Source: Paraglaciecola sp. MB-3u-78
GTDB taxonomy: Bacteria > Pseudomonadota > Gammaproteobacteria > Enterobacterales > Alteromonadaceae
Direction: 5' to 3'
Assembly (NCBI RefSeq): GCF_002835935.1
Contig: NZ_PJCF01000001.1
Location: forward strand, 367,773-431,772
Length of the DNA stretch: 64,000 nt
The first letter of the stretch is position 1, and each line of letters opens with the position of its first letter. Positions 1-7,479 of this stretch are shown piece by piece. The notes beneath the pieces were generated by a model. The model had not been told where the DNA came from. It was given only the letters and a program-made list of their open reading frames with translations, and did no database searches. The position numbers and the translations under genes were made by a program.

Positions 1-32
1 TATTGGTTTTTATTTTATATAAGGGAAGCGTA

Positions 33-386
33 ATGAAAAAAATTCTTATTGTTGCAGCGGCAGCTCTATGTTTCGCAGGTAGTTCATTTGCTCAAGAAAA
101 AACTGGCGGTCTTGATGCGCTTGGTTCTGCATTTGGGGCTGTTGCGACACCAGTTATTGTTGTTACTGCTGTAGGTCTTGGCGTATTGGCTGCTGTGGTT
201 TCTAACAACCGTGGTAATTCAAAGATTGAACCTGGTCCAGGACCAGGTCCTGGACCAGATCCAACCTGCAGTGGTAGCGACCCATTAGTTGATGGTGTAT
301 GTACTGGCACTACGACCACTGTGACTGTTTCTGGCACTGGCACTACTACTGTTCCCGTTACTTTTACTTACCTGCCAACAGTGTAA
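33..386 (+). CDS. gfcA: GfcA/YjbE-like threonine-rich exported small protein
   Basis: This 117-residue protein is probably the first gene of a gfcABCD (yjbEFGH-like) operon. The start at 33 follows AAGGGAAG and begins MKKILIVAAAALCFAG, a typical signal peptide ending near SSFA. A second hydrophobic, Gly/Ala/Val-rich segment follows (about residues 40-57). After it come a PGPGPGPGPDP linker and a Thr/Gly/Val-rich tail. This build (signal peptide, hydrophobic segment, Thr-rich tail) is that of E. coli GfcA/YjbE, whose biochemical role is not settled. The order with the next three genes supports the name more than sequence similarity does. An in-frame upstream codon at 3 exists but would bury the signal peptide. 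A hairpin right after the stop may limit read-through, so this gene could be expressed more than the others. Confidence 0.7.
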   Translation: MKKILIVAAAALCFAGSSFAQEKTGGLDALGSAFGAVATPVIVVTAVGLGVLAAVVSNNRGNSKIEPGPGPGPGPDPTCSGSDPLVDGVCTGTTTTVTVSGTGTTTVPVTFTYLPTV

Positions 387-400
387 TCTAAACGTTTAAT

Positions 401-428
401 AAAAAAGCCGCCAGTAGGCGGCTTTTTT
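401..428 (+). terminator. Rho-independent terminator/attenuator after gfcA
   Basis: A perfect 12-bp inverted repeat AAAAAAGCCGCC / GGCGGCTTTTTT flanks a four-base loop, with a T run. It lies 15 nt after the gfcA stop and 49 nt before gfcB. It could partially terminate transcription, giving more gfcA than gfcBCD message. Confidence 0.9.
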
Positions 429-450
429 ATTGTTGTTTTTTAAAATAATA

Positions 451-466
451 ATCTATCCGGATAGAT
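451..466. promoter_or_regulatory. 16-bp perfect palindrome upstream of gfcB
   Basis: ATCTATCCGGATAGAT is a perfect palindrome ending 10 nt before the gfcB ATG. Its size and symmetry suit a dimeric regulator site, or a small hairpin covering the ribosome-binding region, since no clear Shine-Dalgarno is seen there. Function is inferred only from symmetry and position. Confidence 0.4.
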
Positions 467-476
467 ATAAACCAAC

Positions 477-1163
477 ATGAATGTAAAAATCATAACGCTT
501 ATTGCACTGATATTGATTCTTATCAGTGGTTGCAGTGGTACTTACCAAGCTTATTACCAAACATTAAAAATCGCGTTCGCGGAACAAAACGATGCCAAAT
601 TGACACTGATGGAAGTGCAGCAATCAGATATTGATGTTATGTCGGTAAAACGCGGGAAACGACCTGCAGCTATCATGGCCTTAGCTTATATAGAAAATAG
701 TCAACATAAGTGGGTATCTAGCGACAACACAATGCTTATTATGGATAAAGGCCGCATAATACGTACTATCGGCTTAAATGAAAATCTACTGTATTCATCA
801 AACACCAATTTTGACCCTCTAAAATCACTCCCCAGTCACTCGAACGATAAACCAAAACAGCAAAGATGGTCGCGGATAGTAGATCGAACAGGCGATGAAT
901 ATAGTTACCCCATAGAATCAATATTTAGCCAAGCATCACCGGATACAGTACAAGCGCTAAGCCTCAATATAGAAGCAATTTTATACGTAGAAACGTTGAA
1001 TTATAAGGCCCCTGCAAACTATCTCCGACTCAACAATAGCTGGCAAAATTACTTCTGGTACGCAAAAAATGGTGAGTTAATAAAAAGTATACAAAAAGTG
1101 TCACCTCTTTCTGAATCCCTAGGAATCACTTACCTAAGTAGAATTGCGCGCCTAAATCAATAG
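477..1163 (+). CDS. gfcB: GfcB/YjbF-family outer-membrane lipoprotein
   Basis: The product has 228 residues, close to E. coli GfcB/YjbF (about 210-220). It starts with a lipoprotein signal peptide; the lipobox ISGC puts the lipidated cysteine at residue 19, and the following S-G suggests outer-membrane sorting. The rest is a soluble periplasmic domain with the family's W/Y-rich pattern (MALAYIE, RIIRTIGL, WFWYA-like blocks). GfcB-type lipoproteins are encoded with GfcC and GfcD in group 4 capsule and YjbEFGH exopolysaccharide operons; their exact role is unknown. It lies 18 nt before gfcC in the same direction. The identification is by domain character and gene order. Confidence 0.85.
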   Translation: MNVKIITLIALILILISGCSGTYQAYYQTLKIAFAEQNDAKLTLMEVQQSDIDVMSVKRGKRPAAIMALAYIENSQHKWVSSDNTMLIMDKGRIIRTIGLNENLLYSSNTNFDPLKSLPSHSNDKPKQQRWSRIVDRTGDEYSYPIESIFSQASPDTVQALSLNIEAILYVETLNYKAPANYLRLNNSWQNYFWYAKNGELIKSIQKVSPLSESLGITYLSRIARLNQ

Positions 1164-1181
1164 TCACCGGATAAAACAATA

Positions 1182-1925
1182 ATGAATAAATCAGTGTTAA
1201 TGTGCTTATTAATATTAGACGGCTTAGTGTTAAATACCGTCATGGCTTCGGTAACTGTGACTGTGAAACAAAAACAATATGTATTTACTCACGAACCGCA
1301 ATTGATCGAAGTATTAGCTCCCATTGCAAATCAGGAAAACTGGTACTGGCCAAGTGCTGTATTATATCAGGAGGAAGGTAATCAACTTGAAAAAATGCGT
1401 CAATTATTACTTAATAGCCTCACTACCCTGATCACAATTTACCAAAAAGAAGAGCCTGACATTGCCCTGTCATTAGAACAACTGCATGCGACTATTACCA
1501 ACTGGCATTTGGCCCGAAGATTACCCATTAAAATAGATTACGATTTAGCTCGGTTTTCTGCTGCGGCAAACCCCCAACTCCCCGAAGGTGAATATATATT
1601 AGACATTGCCCTGCGAATGAATACTGTACAACTGTTTGGAGCCGTGAATAGAACGAATAATGTACCTCATCTGCCTCATGCAGATGTGAGCGAATATATC
1701 ACTCGTCAAACCCTAACCGATGTGGCTGATAAAGACTATGTGATTCTTATTCAAGCTGATGGTCGCGAAATAACTACTCCTGTGGCTTACTGGAATAAAA
1801 ATCATCAAGAAGTAATGCCTGGCAGCCAACTTTTTGTGCCATTTAAGGAATCACTATTTCACCCAGAATTCGCTCTTATCAATCAACAAATAATGACCTT
1901 AGCCCAAAATAGAGTCCAGCAATGA
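1182..1925 (+). CDS. gfcC: GfcC/YjbG-family periplasmic capsule protein
   Basis: This 247-residue protein matches the length of E. coli GfcC (248). It has an N-terminal signal peptide ending near VMA-S (residue 22). The mature part is mixed alpha/beta, with the family features VTVKQKQYVFTHEP near the start, an IDYDLARF segment in the middle and a C-terminal LFVPFKES motif. GfcC is a periplasmic protein with beta-grasp-like domains that works in group 4 capsule or YjbEFGH exopolysaccharide export. The preceding gene ends 18 nt upstream and gfcD begins 22 nt downstream, so the three are one transcription unit. Confidence 0.85.
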   Translation: MNKSVLMCLLILDGLVLNTVMASVTVTVKQKQYVFTHEPQLIEVLAPIANQENWYWPSAVLYQEEGNQLEKMRQLLLNSLTTLITIYQKEEPDIALSLEQLHATITNWHLARRLPIKIDYDLARFSAAANPQLPEGEYILDIALRMNTVQLFGAVNRTNNVPHLPHADVSEYITRQTLTDVADKDYVILIQADGREITTPVAYWNKNHQEVMPGSQLFVPFKESLFHPEFALINQQIMTLAQNRVQQ

Positions 1926-1947
1926 GATTAAACAAAGTAACAAACCG

Positions 1948-4050
1948 ATGAGATTGTATTTATTACTTCTAAGCACGCTAGTGTTTTGTACGTCAATACA
2001 AGGTCAAGAATCCAGCCAAACTTGGAATCTCACGCCAAAGGGCAGTTCTTTGATGGTGCATGGTGGAACAGGGCTTATTCAAACTCCCACATCACGTATG
2101 TTGGCAGACGGTGATTTACGGGTCAGTTATACAGACAATGACCAATACCGCTTCTGGTCCGCAACCTTACAATTATTCCCATGGCTGCAGTCAACTGTGC
2201 GTTACACAGATGTTCGCACACGTTTGTATAGCCCATACCCGAGCTTTAGTGGCGATCAAACCCTAAAAGATAAAGGCATAGACGTTAAGTTTAGAATATC
2301 AGAAGAAAGTTACTATCTGCCTGAACTATCTATGGGATTTAGAGATTTTGGTGGTACCGGTTTTTTTGAAAGTGAATTCATTGGAATAAGTAAACGAGTA
2401 GGTGATTTCGACTTTCATCTTAATATGGGCTGGGGATACTTAGGCACAACGGGTAATACCTCCAATCCATTTTGCAACCTAAAAGATAGCTTTTGCGACA
2501 GGCCTGGTGGATTTACAGGCCTTGGTGGAAAAATAGATTACCAACGATTTTTTAAAGGGCCTGCGTCAATATTTGGTGGGATAGAATATCAAACACCATG
2601 GGCACCCTTGCGTTTAAAGTTAGAATACGAGGGTAATAACTACGTAAACGACCGCGCGGGATCATTAGAACAAGATAGACGCTGGAACATAGGCGCAGCT
2701 TACAGCTGGAATGACTTTGACTTTAGCCTCAACTTTCAACGAGGCAACACCATTGGCTTTGGTATCAATTACAATTTTAATTTGCATTCTGCTCGTCAAA
2801 TAAAAATCGACACCCCACCCCGTGAATTATTGCCTGAAAAACAAAATACGTTCTCAATGGCGCAAATAGATCGCACTCGGTTGACCCAAGACTTATATTA
2901 CCAAGCGGGTTTTGCGGTGAGCACCTCCCATTTAAGTGAGACAGATGTCACGCTATATGGTCGACAACTTAATTACCGAAATGAAGATGAAGCCATAGAG
3001 CGGGTCGGACGAATTATGGCATTTGAACTACCGGACACCGTTAAAACCTACCGTATAGTCAATACTGTTGGAGCGGTACCGCTAATTGAGACTGTAATTG
3101 ATGCTGACAAATTTAAAAAACAAGCCAGATATCAAACCCTAGACCCAAATATCAAATCGACCTATCAACGAACGGGTTTGAGCACCGCCACGATTGACAG
3201 ATACGCCCCTACCAATGCGTCAGGTTTTTTTACAGGTATTGAAGCTTTCTGGGTACAAACCTTCGGTAACCCTGAAGCCTTTTATTTATATCAAGCCGGA
3301 GTACTGGTTAATGGTGGTTACAGTTTTGATGGCAAAACCAGTTTTTTAGGCACCATCAAAGTCAATTTATTCGAAAATTATGATAAATTTAATTTCACCA
3401 CTGATAAAGCGCCAAGTAGTTTGCCCAGGGTTAGAACTAATGTCAGGGAATATGTTTCAAACCGAGATGTGACCATGCAAAATCTAATGCTGCATTGGAA
3501 CGACCGTATCGCACCGGATCTGTACGCACAAGTCTATGGCGGATATCTAGAGACTATGTATGGTGGTATAGGGGCCGAATTGCTCTATCGTCCAGTAGAT
3601 AGCAACCTAGCCTTCGGGTTTGATATCAATTATGTAAAACAACGTTCTTACGAAAACGAGGTTAAATTCTTTGACTACAAAGTACTAACCGGACACGCTA
3701 ATATTTACTGGCAACCGACATTCTTAAAAGACACACTTGTGACCATAAAAGCAGGGCAATACCTCGCTAAAGATAAAGGGGTAACATTTGATTTTGCAAA
3801 ACGCTTTGACAGTGGAATTATTGTAGGTGCCTATGCTTCAATCACCAATGTCAGTGCTGAAGAGTATGGAGAAGGAAGCTTTACTAAAGGTTTTTACCTA
3901 ACTATCCCTTTCGATTTATTCTCTCTTAAACCATCCAAAGGTAGCGGTAAGATCCCATGGGTACCAATCTCCCGTGATGGAGGGCAGGCATTAAACAGAC
4001 CTATTGAGTTATATGGTGTAACTAACCAGCGCTCACCTTTTGCTAGGTAA
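1948..4050 (+). CDS. gfcD: GfcD/YjbH-family outer-membrane beta-barrel protein
   Basis: The 700-residue product has the same length as E. coli GfcD/YjbH (about 698). A signal peptide ends near SIQG-QE (residue 19). The start of the mature protein carries the family hallmark G-G-T-G-L-I-Q-T-P-T-S-R-M, followed by D-G-D-L-R-V-S-Y. Alternating hydrophobic strands with many Y/F/W residues follow, including AFWVQTFGNPEAFYLYQAG near residue 430 and a barrel-like C-terminal half. GfcD-type proteins are predicted outer-membrane barrels in capsule/exopolysaccharide secretion. No Wza (gfcE), Etp or Etk homologue follows in this window, so the export machinery is elsewhere or absent. Confidence 0.9.
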   Translation: MRLYLLLLSTLVFCTSIQGQESSQTWNLTPKGSSLMVHGGTGLIQTPTSRMLADGDLRVSYTDNDQYRFWSATLQLFPWLQSTVRYTDVRTRLYSPYPSFSGDQTLKDKGIDVKFRISEESYYLPELSMGFRDFGGTGFFESEFIGISKRVGDFDFHLNMGWGYLGTTGNTSNPFCNLKDSFCDRPGGFTGLGGKIDYQRFFKGPASIFGGIEYQTPWAPLRLKLEYEGNNYVNDRAGSLEQDRRWNIGAAYSWNDFDFSLNFQRGNTIGFGINYNFNLHSARQIKIDTPPRELLPEKQNTFSMAQIDRTRLTQDLYYQAGFAVSTSHLSETDVTLYGRQLNYRNEDEAIERVGRIMAFELPDTVKTYRIVNTVGAVPLIETVIDADKFKKQARYQTLDPNIKSTYQRTGLSTATIDRYAPTNASGFFTGIEAFWVQTFGNPEAFYLYQAGVLVNGGYSFDGKTSFLGTIKVNLFENYDKFNFTTDKAPSSLPRVRTNVREYVSNRDVTMQNLMLHWNDRIAPDLYAQVYGGYLETMYGGIGAELLYRPVDSNLAFGFDINYVKQRSYENEVKFFDYKVLTGHANIYWQPTFLKDTLVTIKAGQYLAKDKGVTFDFAKRFDSGIIVGAYASITNVSAEEYGEGSFTKGFYLTIPFDLFSLKPSKGSGKIPWVPISRDGGQALNRPIELYGVTNQRSPFAR

Positions 4051-4264
4051 CATCAAATAATATATACCCCTGTGTCAGAATAGTTGTCACCCCTAAAATT
4101 TAATATATTTTAGAACGGGGAACGGTAAGCGCCCTTTCGCCAATGAAATTTGGACATAAAGATATTATTGGATGTGATATCGATTGAACGGTCGTCAGAC
4201 TGGCGGTTCGAAGTCCATCCTAGCCAATCCCCTGAAGTATTACGTAGTATAAATTTGGCGACAT

Positions 4265-5131
4265 TTACCAGTTATCGGAAAAAGCGCCATCGCGTTTTAG
4301 AAGACCATCCCAAAGCCCACAAAGCATAAACTTTATTCGTTCACGTTTGTTACTTTGCAATAATGCATTGGCAAAAAAACGTATGGGTAAGACTAAAATA
4401 TTACGTGTTTTCCAATAGGTTGGCACATAGCCTCTTCGGGTAAGAATAAGAATGTTCCTAAACTGATAATATAACCTGACTGGTGATCCGACTTTATAGG
4501 TTATACCCGCAAACTTACTGCGCCCATCACCCAGTTTGTGCACCATCTCAACGTTTTTCGCAATGGCCACTAATAAATTTTGGGTTTTGGCTCGCCAACA
4601 CCATTCATGGTCGACACCATCAATAAACAAAGTCTCGTCCTTAAAACCAATCAACTCAAGTTTGGACAAATCAATCATCATCCCCGAAGAAATAATCTGT
4701 GTAACACAAACTAAATTTTCGTAAAGGGAAATCTCACGCTGTACACGTGGCTTAACGGTTTTCTCAGAAAAAGAACAAATGATGCGTGGGCCAATAGCCA
4801 CCAATGGCCTGTTTTCTACTTTCGACGCGACTAATAAGCTCGACAAACGAAACGCAAAATCACCATCTATCACACTATCCTGATCTAACAACATACCGAA
4901 GGTGCATCCTGCAGTGTGCAAATCCCTTAGACCAATATTATGTGCCGCAGCAATGCCAATATTATTTGGGAAATGATGATAGTGAAAGTTGTCATTATTA
5001 ATAGAAAGCGGGGTGGGAACAGGAGAGTTGTCTACGATACAAATCACATCAACTTGTTGAGCAGTTGATTGGATAAGACTTTCAGTAAGGTCCATATCAG
5101 GCTTGTAAAGTATGATGGTAGCACCAATCAC
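4265..5131 (-). CDS. Family 2 glycosyltransferase, RfbF rhamnosyltransferase-like
   Basis: The 288-residue protein is a cytoplasmic GT-A transferase. It starts GATIILYKPD and has VDNSP, the NNIGIAAAHNIG block (about residues 56-67) and LLDQDSVID (about 81-89), the DxD-type metal/nucleotide site in the RfbF rhamnosyltransferase group. SSGMMID and DHEWCWRA follow in the order expected of family 2. It is the last gene of the minus-strand polysaccharide cluster. It starts with GTG inside a GTGA overlap with the previous gene's stop, so the two are translationally coupled. The donor sugar (dTDP-rhamnose in characterised relatives) is inferred by family only. Confidence 0.88.
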   Translation of the reverse strand: MIGATIILYKPDMDLTESLIQSTAQQVDVICIVDNSPVPTPLSINNDNFHYHHFPNNIGIAAAHNIGLRDLHTAGCTFGMLLDQDSVIDGDFAFRLSSLLVASKVENRPLVAIGPRIICSFSEKTVKPRVQREISLYENLVCVTQIISSGMMIDLSKLELIGFKDETLFIDGVDHEWCWRAKTQNLLVAIAKNVEMVHKLGDGRSKFAGITYKVGSPVRLYYQFRNILILTRRGYVPTYWKTRNILVLPIRFFANALLQSNKRERIKFMLCGLWDGLLKRDGAFSDNW

Positions 5132-6024
5132 TCGTGTTTAACCTTCTTAGCAAGTAAATATCTATCGAGTTTGTAAGCTAACTTTACTACTTTCGAGGGC
5201 ATTAGTCGCAAAAATAAAACAGCAAAAGCGTATACAATATTGCCAACAGTATAGCGCTTAAGTACTCTCATCGCATAAAAACGCGCTTTGAATTCGTTAA
5301 GTGATTTATTTAAACCACGTCTTTTATAAAAATCATTTACTCTTCTAAACTGTAATAATTTTTTACCCAGGTTAGCAAACTGATACCCGGCTGCGGCTAA
5401 TTCGATCCATAAGAAGTAATCCTGAGTATTTCGCAGTGCCTCATTATAACGAAATCCATTTTTAAATACATCAAAACGAATGGCTACCGTAGGATGGTTA
5501 ATTGAGCAACGCTTGGGCAGAAACTTTACAATATCACCATGTTTAAGTGGCAATTTCCTTTTACCAACGACGGCGCCAAATTCATTAATCTCTTTTAATG
5601 CACAGCCTAAAACCGATACGTTTTGATGTTTCTCGAGATAGTCAACTTGTGCAGCAAACCTATTCTCTTCAGAAATGTCATCCGCATCCATACGAAAAAA
5701 ATATTTAGTCTCGTCGTTTTTAGCTAAGACCCAGTCGACTACAAAGTTCATACATGTACTTAAACCCAAATTGCTGCGATTCAGCACCAATATCATTTGC
5801 TTATTCTGCCTGCACACATCACACAAATAAGTATAAATTTTTTGGTTTATTTCACCGTCAATAACTATAACAAAAACATATTTTTGATAAGTCTGTTGAA
5901 GAATACTGTTAATCGCTTGTTCAACCCAGTCCAACCTATCTTCAATGTAAACAGCCATTCCCACCACTGATTCCGACGAGGCCTCTGGATTTGCGCTAGA
6001 TATGATTTTGAATGGATTACTCAA
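5128..6024 (-). CDS. Family 2 glycosyltransferase (AmsE-like)
   Basis: The 298-residue GT-A transferase has the canonical order: VVGMAVYIEDRLDWVEQAI (residues about 21-39), SILQQTYQ, NLGLSTCMN, then FFRMDADDIS (DADD, about residue 111) and a QDYFLWIELAAAGY acceptor-side block near residue 215. A C-terminal amphipathic/hydrophobic stretch (VYAFAVLFLRLMP) may touch the membrane. No ATG precedes the first conserved strand, so a TTG start at 6024 is assumed. It overlaps the next gene by 4 nt. A 174-nt gap separates it from the GT61 gene, where a separate promoter could lie. The sugar transferred cannot be told from sequence. Confidence 0.87.
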   Translation of the reverse strand: MSNPFKIISSANPEASSESVVGMAVYIEDRLDWVEQAINSILQQTYQKYVFVIVIDGEINQKIYTYLCDVCRQNKQMILVLNRSNLGLSTCMNFVVDWVLAKNDETKYFFRMDADDISEENRFAAQVDYLEKHQNVSVLGCALKEINEFGAVVGKRKLPLKHGDIVKFLPKRCSINHPTVAIRFDVFKNGFRYNEALRNTQDYFLWIELAAAGYQFANLGKKLLQFRRVNDFYKRRGLNKSLNEFKARFYAMRVLKRYTVGNIVYAFAVLFLRLMPSKVVKLAYKLDRYLLAKKVKHE

Positions 6025-6198
6025 ATTGAAAGGCGACCTATATTTGTATTATTACTTTACCGCTAACCACTAATAATACAGCTTCGCGTGGGTATCAAAA
6101 AATTTGACGAGCGAGTATATCAAATTTATCTAACAAAGCACTAAGCCTTGATTATTAATGCTTGATAGTTAGGAATTGTTGACCAAGGTGATCACTCT

Positions 6199-7473
6199 TT
6201 AGCCATCTAGCTTAAGATTGGAATAACCTTCCATCGAGTTGACTTGCTTCTGATACTTTTCCATCGCTATTTTTTTAGTTGATTCATTCCCTGGTGTCAA
6301 TTCTTTATAGTAATCATAGTAACCTTGTAAATCTCTTTCCACCGCCGCAGTAAAATCCCCTAAAACAAACTTCGCAATATCCACCTGTAAGCTGTTTTGC
6401 AAAAAAGTTACCAAAGCATCAATAGCTACAACACTGATGGCTGACCCGTGTGCAGTTTTATCGCTTTGTTCAGGAACAAATAAGGACGGTAAGGTCACGA
6501 CCGATGTGAAAAATATAAAATTTTTAGCTCTTGCTTCAAGCATAGCAGTAAACACCCTCTGGGATTTCGGGCGCCTGGCAATCACATAAATATTAGCAGC
6601 GATATCGCCAAGCAATTCCAGAACATGCAAAGCACCACCTTCAGCAAAGACAATTTCTTTTGCACTTTTGTAAGTTTGTAATTGTTCAACTATCGAGTGA
6701 TTTTCGGGATAAAATATATGGAACTCGTTTCGCTCTAAAAAAGATTCAAGATAAGACTCACCTGCGATTGCTCCTTTCAATGAAAAATTGGTTCGACTAA
6801 CATAGACATTTTGATAGCCAGCTATACTTCCATTAATCCCATTTCTTCGCTCACAACGTGATAAAAATGCTTTGTATTCTTGCCCAATGGGTATTTGAGA
6901 GCGAAAATAACTTGCCTGTTGTGGAACATGCAATTGCTCATACGTGACAGCCGAAAACTGATACTTAATTTTACTTTTTGGGATCCCAAGATAATTAAGC
7001 GTTTCTATAAACACCGGTGGCAATTGATAGGTAATACGCCGCAACAATCCAGGTTTTTCGGCGCATTGAGGTAAAATAACCACTCCATCAAAATATATTT
7101 CATTTACTTTACTTTGATATTCAAATGCCCACAAACGATGAATACACTCAGCTAAAAAATGGCCAAAATTACTAAATAGCGGTCCTCCAAAAAGATAACA
7201 GCCTTTAATATATTTGCTTGTTTCGGCTGTTTTGTTCAAAAACACTACATCGGTTGCCAATTCTAACCCAGACTTTGCACTGTGAATAACTTCCCACCTG
7301 TGTTGATGGAAGCTCGTCGCTAGCGTCTGATTTTTTACGCCTCCTTTAACATTTCCTGGATTGCTATCTGGCTGAAGCGGAATAACCAAGGCATCTTGTA
7401 GTTCACACAATTTTGCAGACTTGCGGATAGCTTCATTGTTTAAAGCGTTACGCTTGTATTTCATCGCTGGCAC
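6199..7473 (-). CDS. Family 61 glycosyltransferase (DUF563)
   Basis: The protein has about 424 residues. The C-terminal half shows the GT61 signature: VYVSRTNF, a YLESFLERNEFHIFYPE block with the family's E...F.I..PE spacing, SIVEQLQTYKSAKEIVFAEG and GGALHVLEL (the usual G-A-A-L-x-N region). The N-terminal half has GCYLFGGPLFSNFGHFLAE, typical of family members with an H-F-L-E motif. GT61 enzymes transfer xylose, GlcNAc or other sugars; the donor is not predictable. A GTG start at 7473 has AAGGGAG at good spacing; an ATG three codons later is an alternative. It follows the fusion gene by 6 nt and is co-transcribed with it. Confidence 0.85.
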   Translation of the reverse strand: MPAMKYKRNALNNEAIRKSAKLCELQDALVIPLQPDSNPGNVKGGVKNQTLATSFHQHRWEVIHSAKSGLELATDVVFLNKTAETSKYIKGCYLFGGPLFSNFGHFLAECIHRLWAFEYQSKVNEIYFDGVVILPQCAEKPGLLRRITYQLPPVFIETLNYLGIPKSKIKYQFSAVTYEQLHVPQQASYFRSQIPIGQEYKAFLSRCERRNGINGSIAGYQNVYVSRTNFSLKGAIAGESYLESFLERNEFHIFYPENHSIVEQLQTYKSAKEIVFAEGGALHVLELLGDIAANIYVIARRPKSQRVFTAMLEARAKNFIFFTSVVTLPSLFVPEQSDKTAHGSAISVVAIDALVTFLQNSLQVDIAKFVLGDFTAAVERDLQGYYDYYKELTPGNESTKKIAMEKYQKQVNSMEGYSNLKLDG

Positions 7474-7479
7474 TATCTA

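Noticed and set aside
4117..4135. Possible JUMPstart/ops element (GGGGAACGGTAAGCG)
   Set aside because: It lies in a convergent intergenic region rather than upstream of an operon and lacks the exact ops core GGCGGTAG.
4117..4232. tRNA-like stretch (GGTTCGAAGTCC followed by CCTAGCCA, and GGGGA/TCCCC ends)
   Set aside because: The T-loop-like sequence has no pairing T stem, no matching acceptor 5' strand and no anticodon arm. At most a decayed relic.
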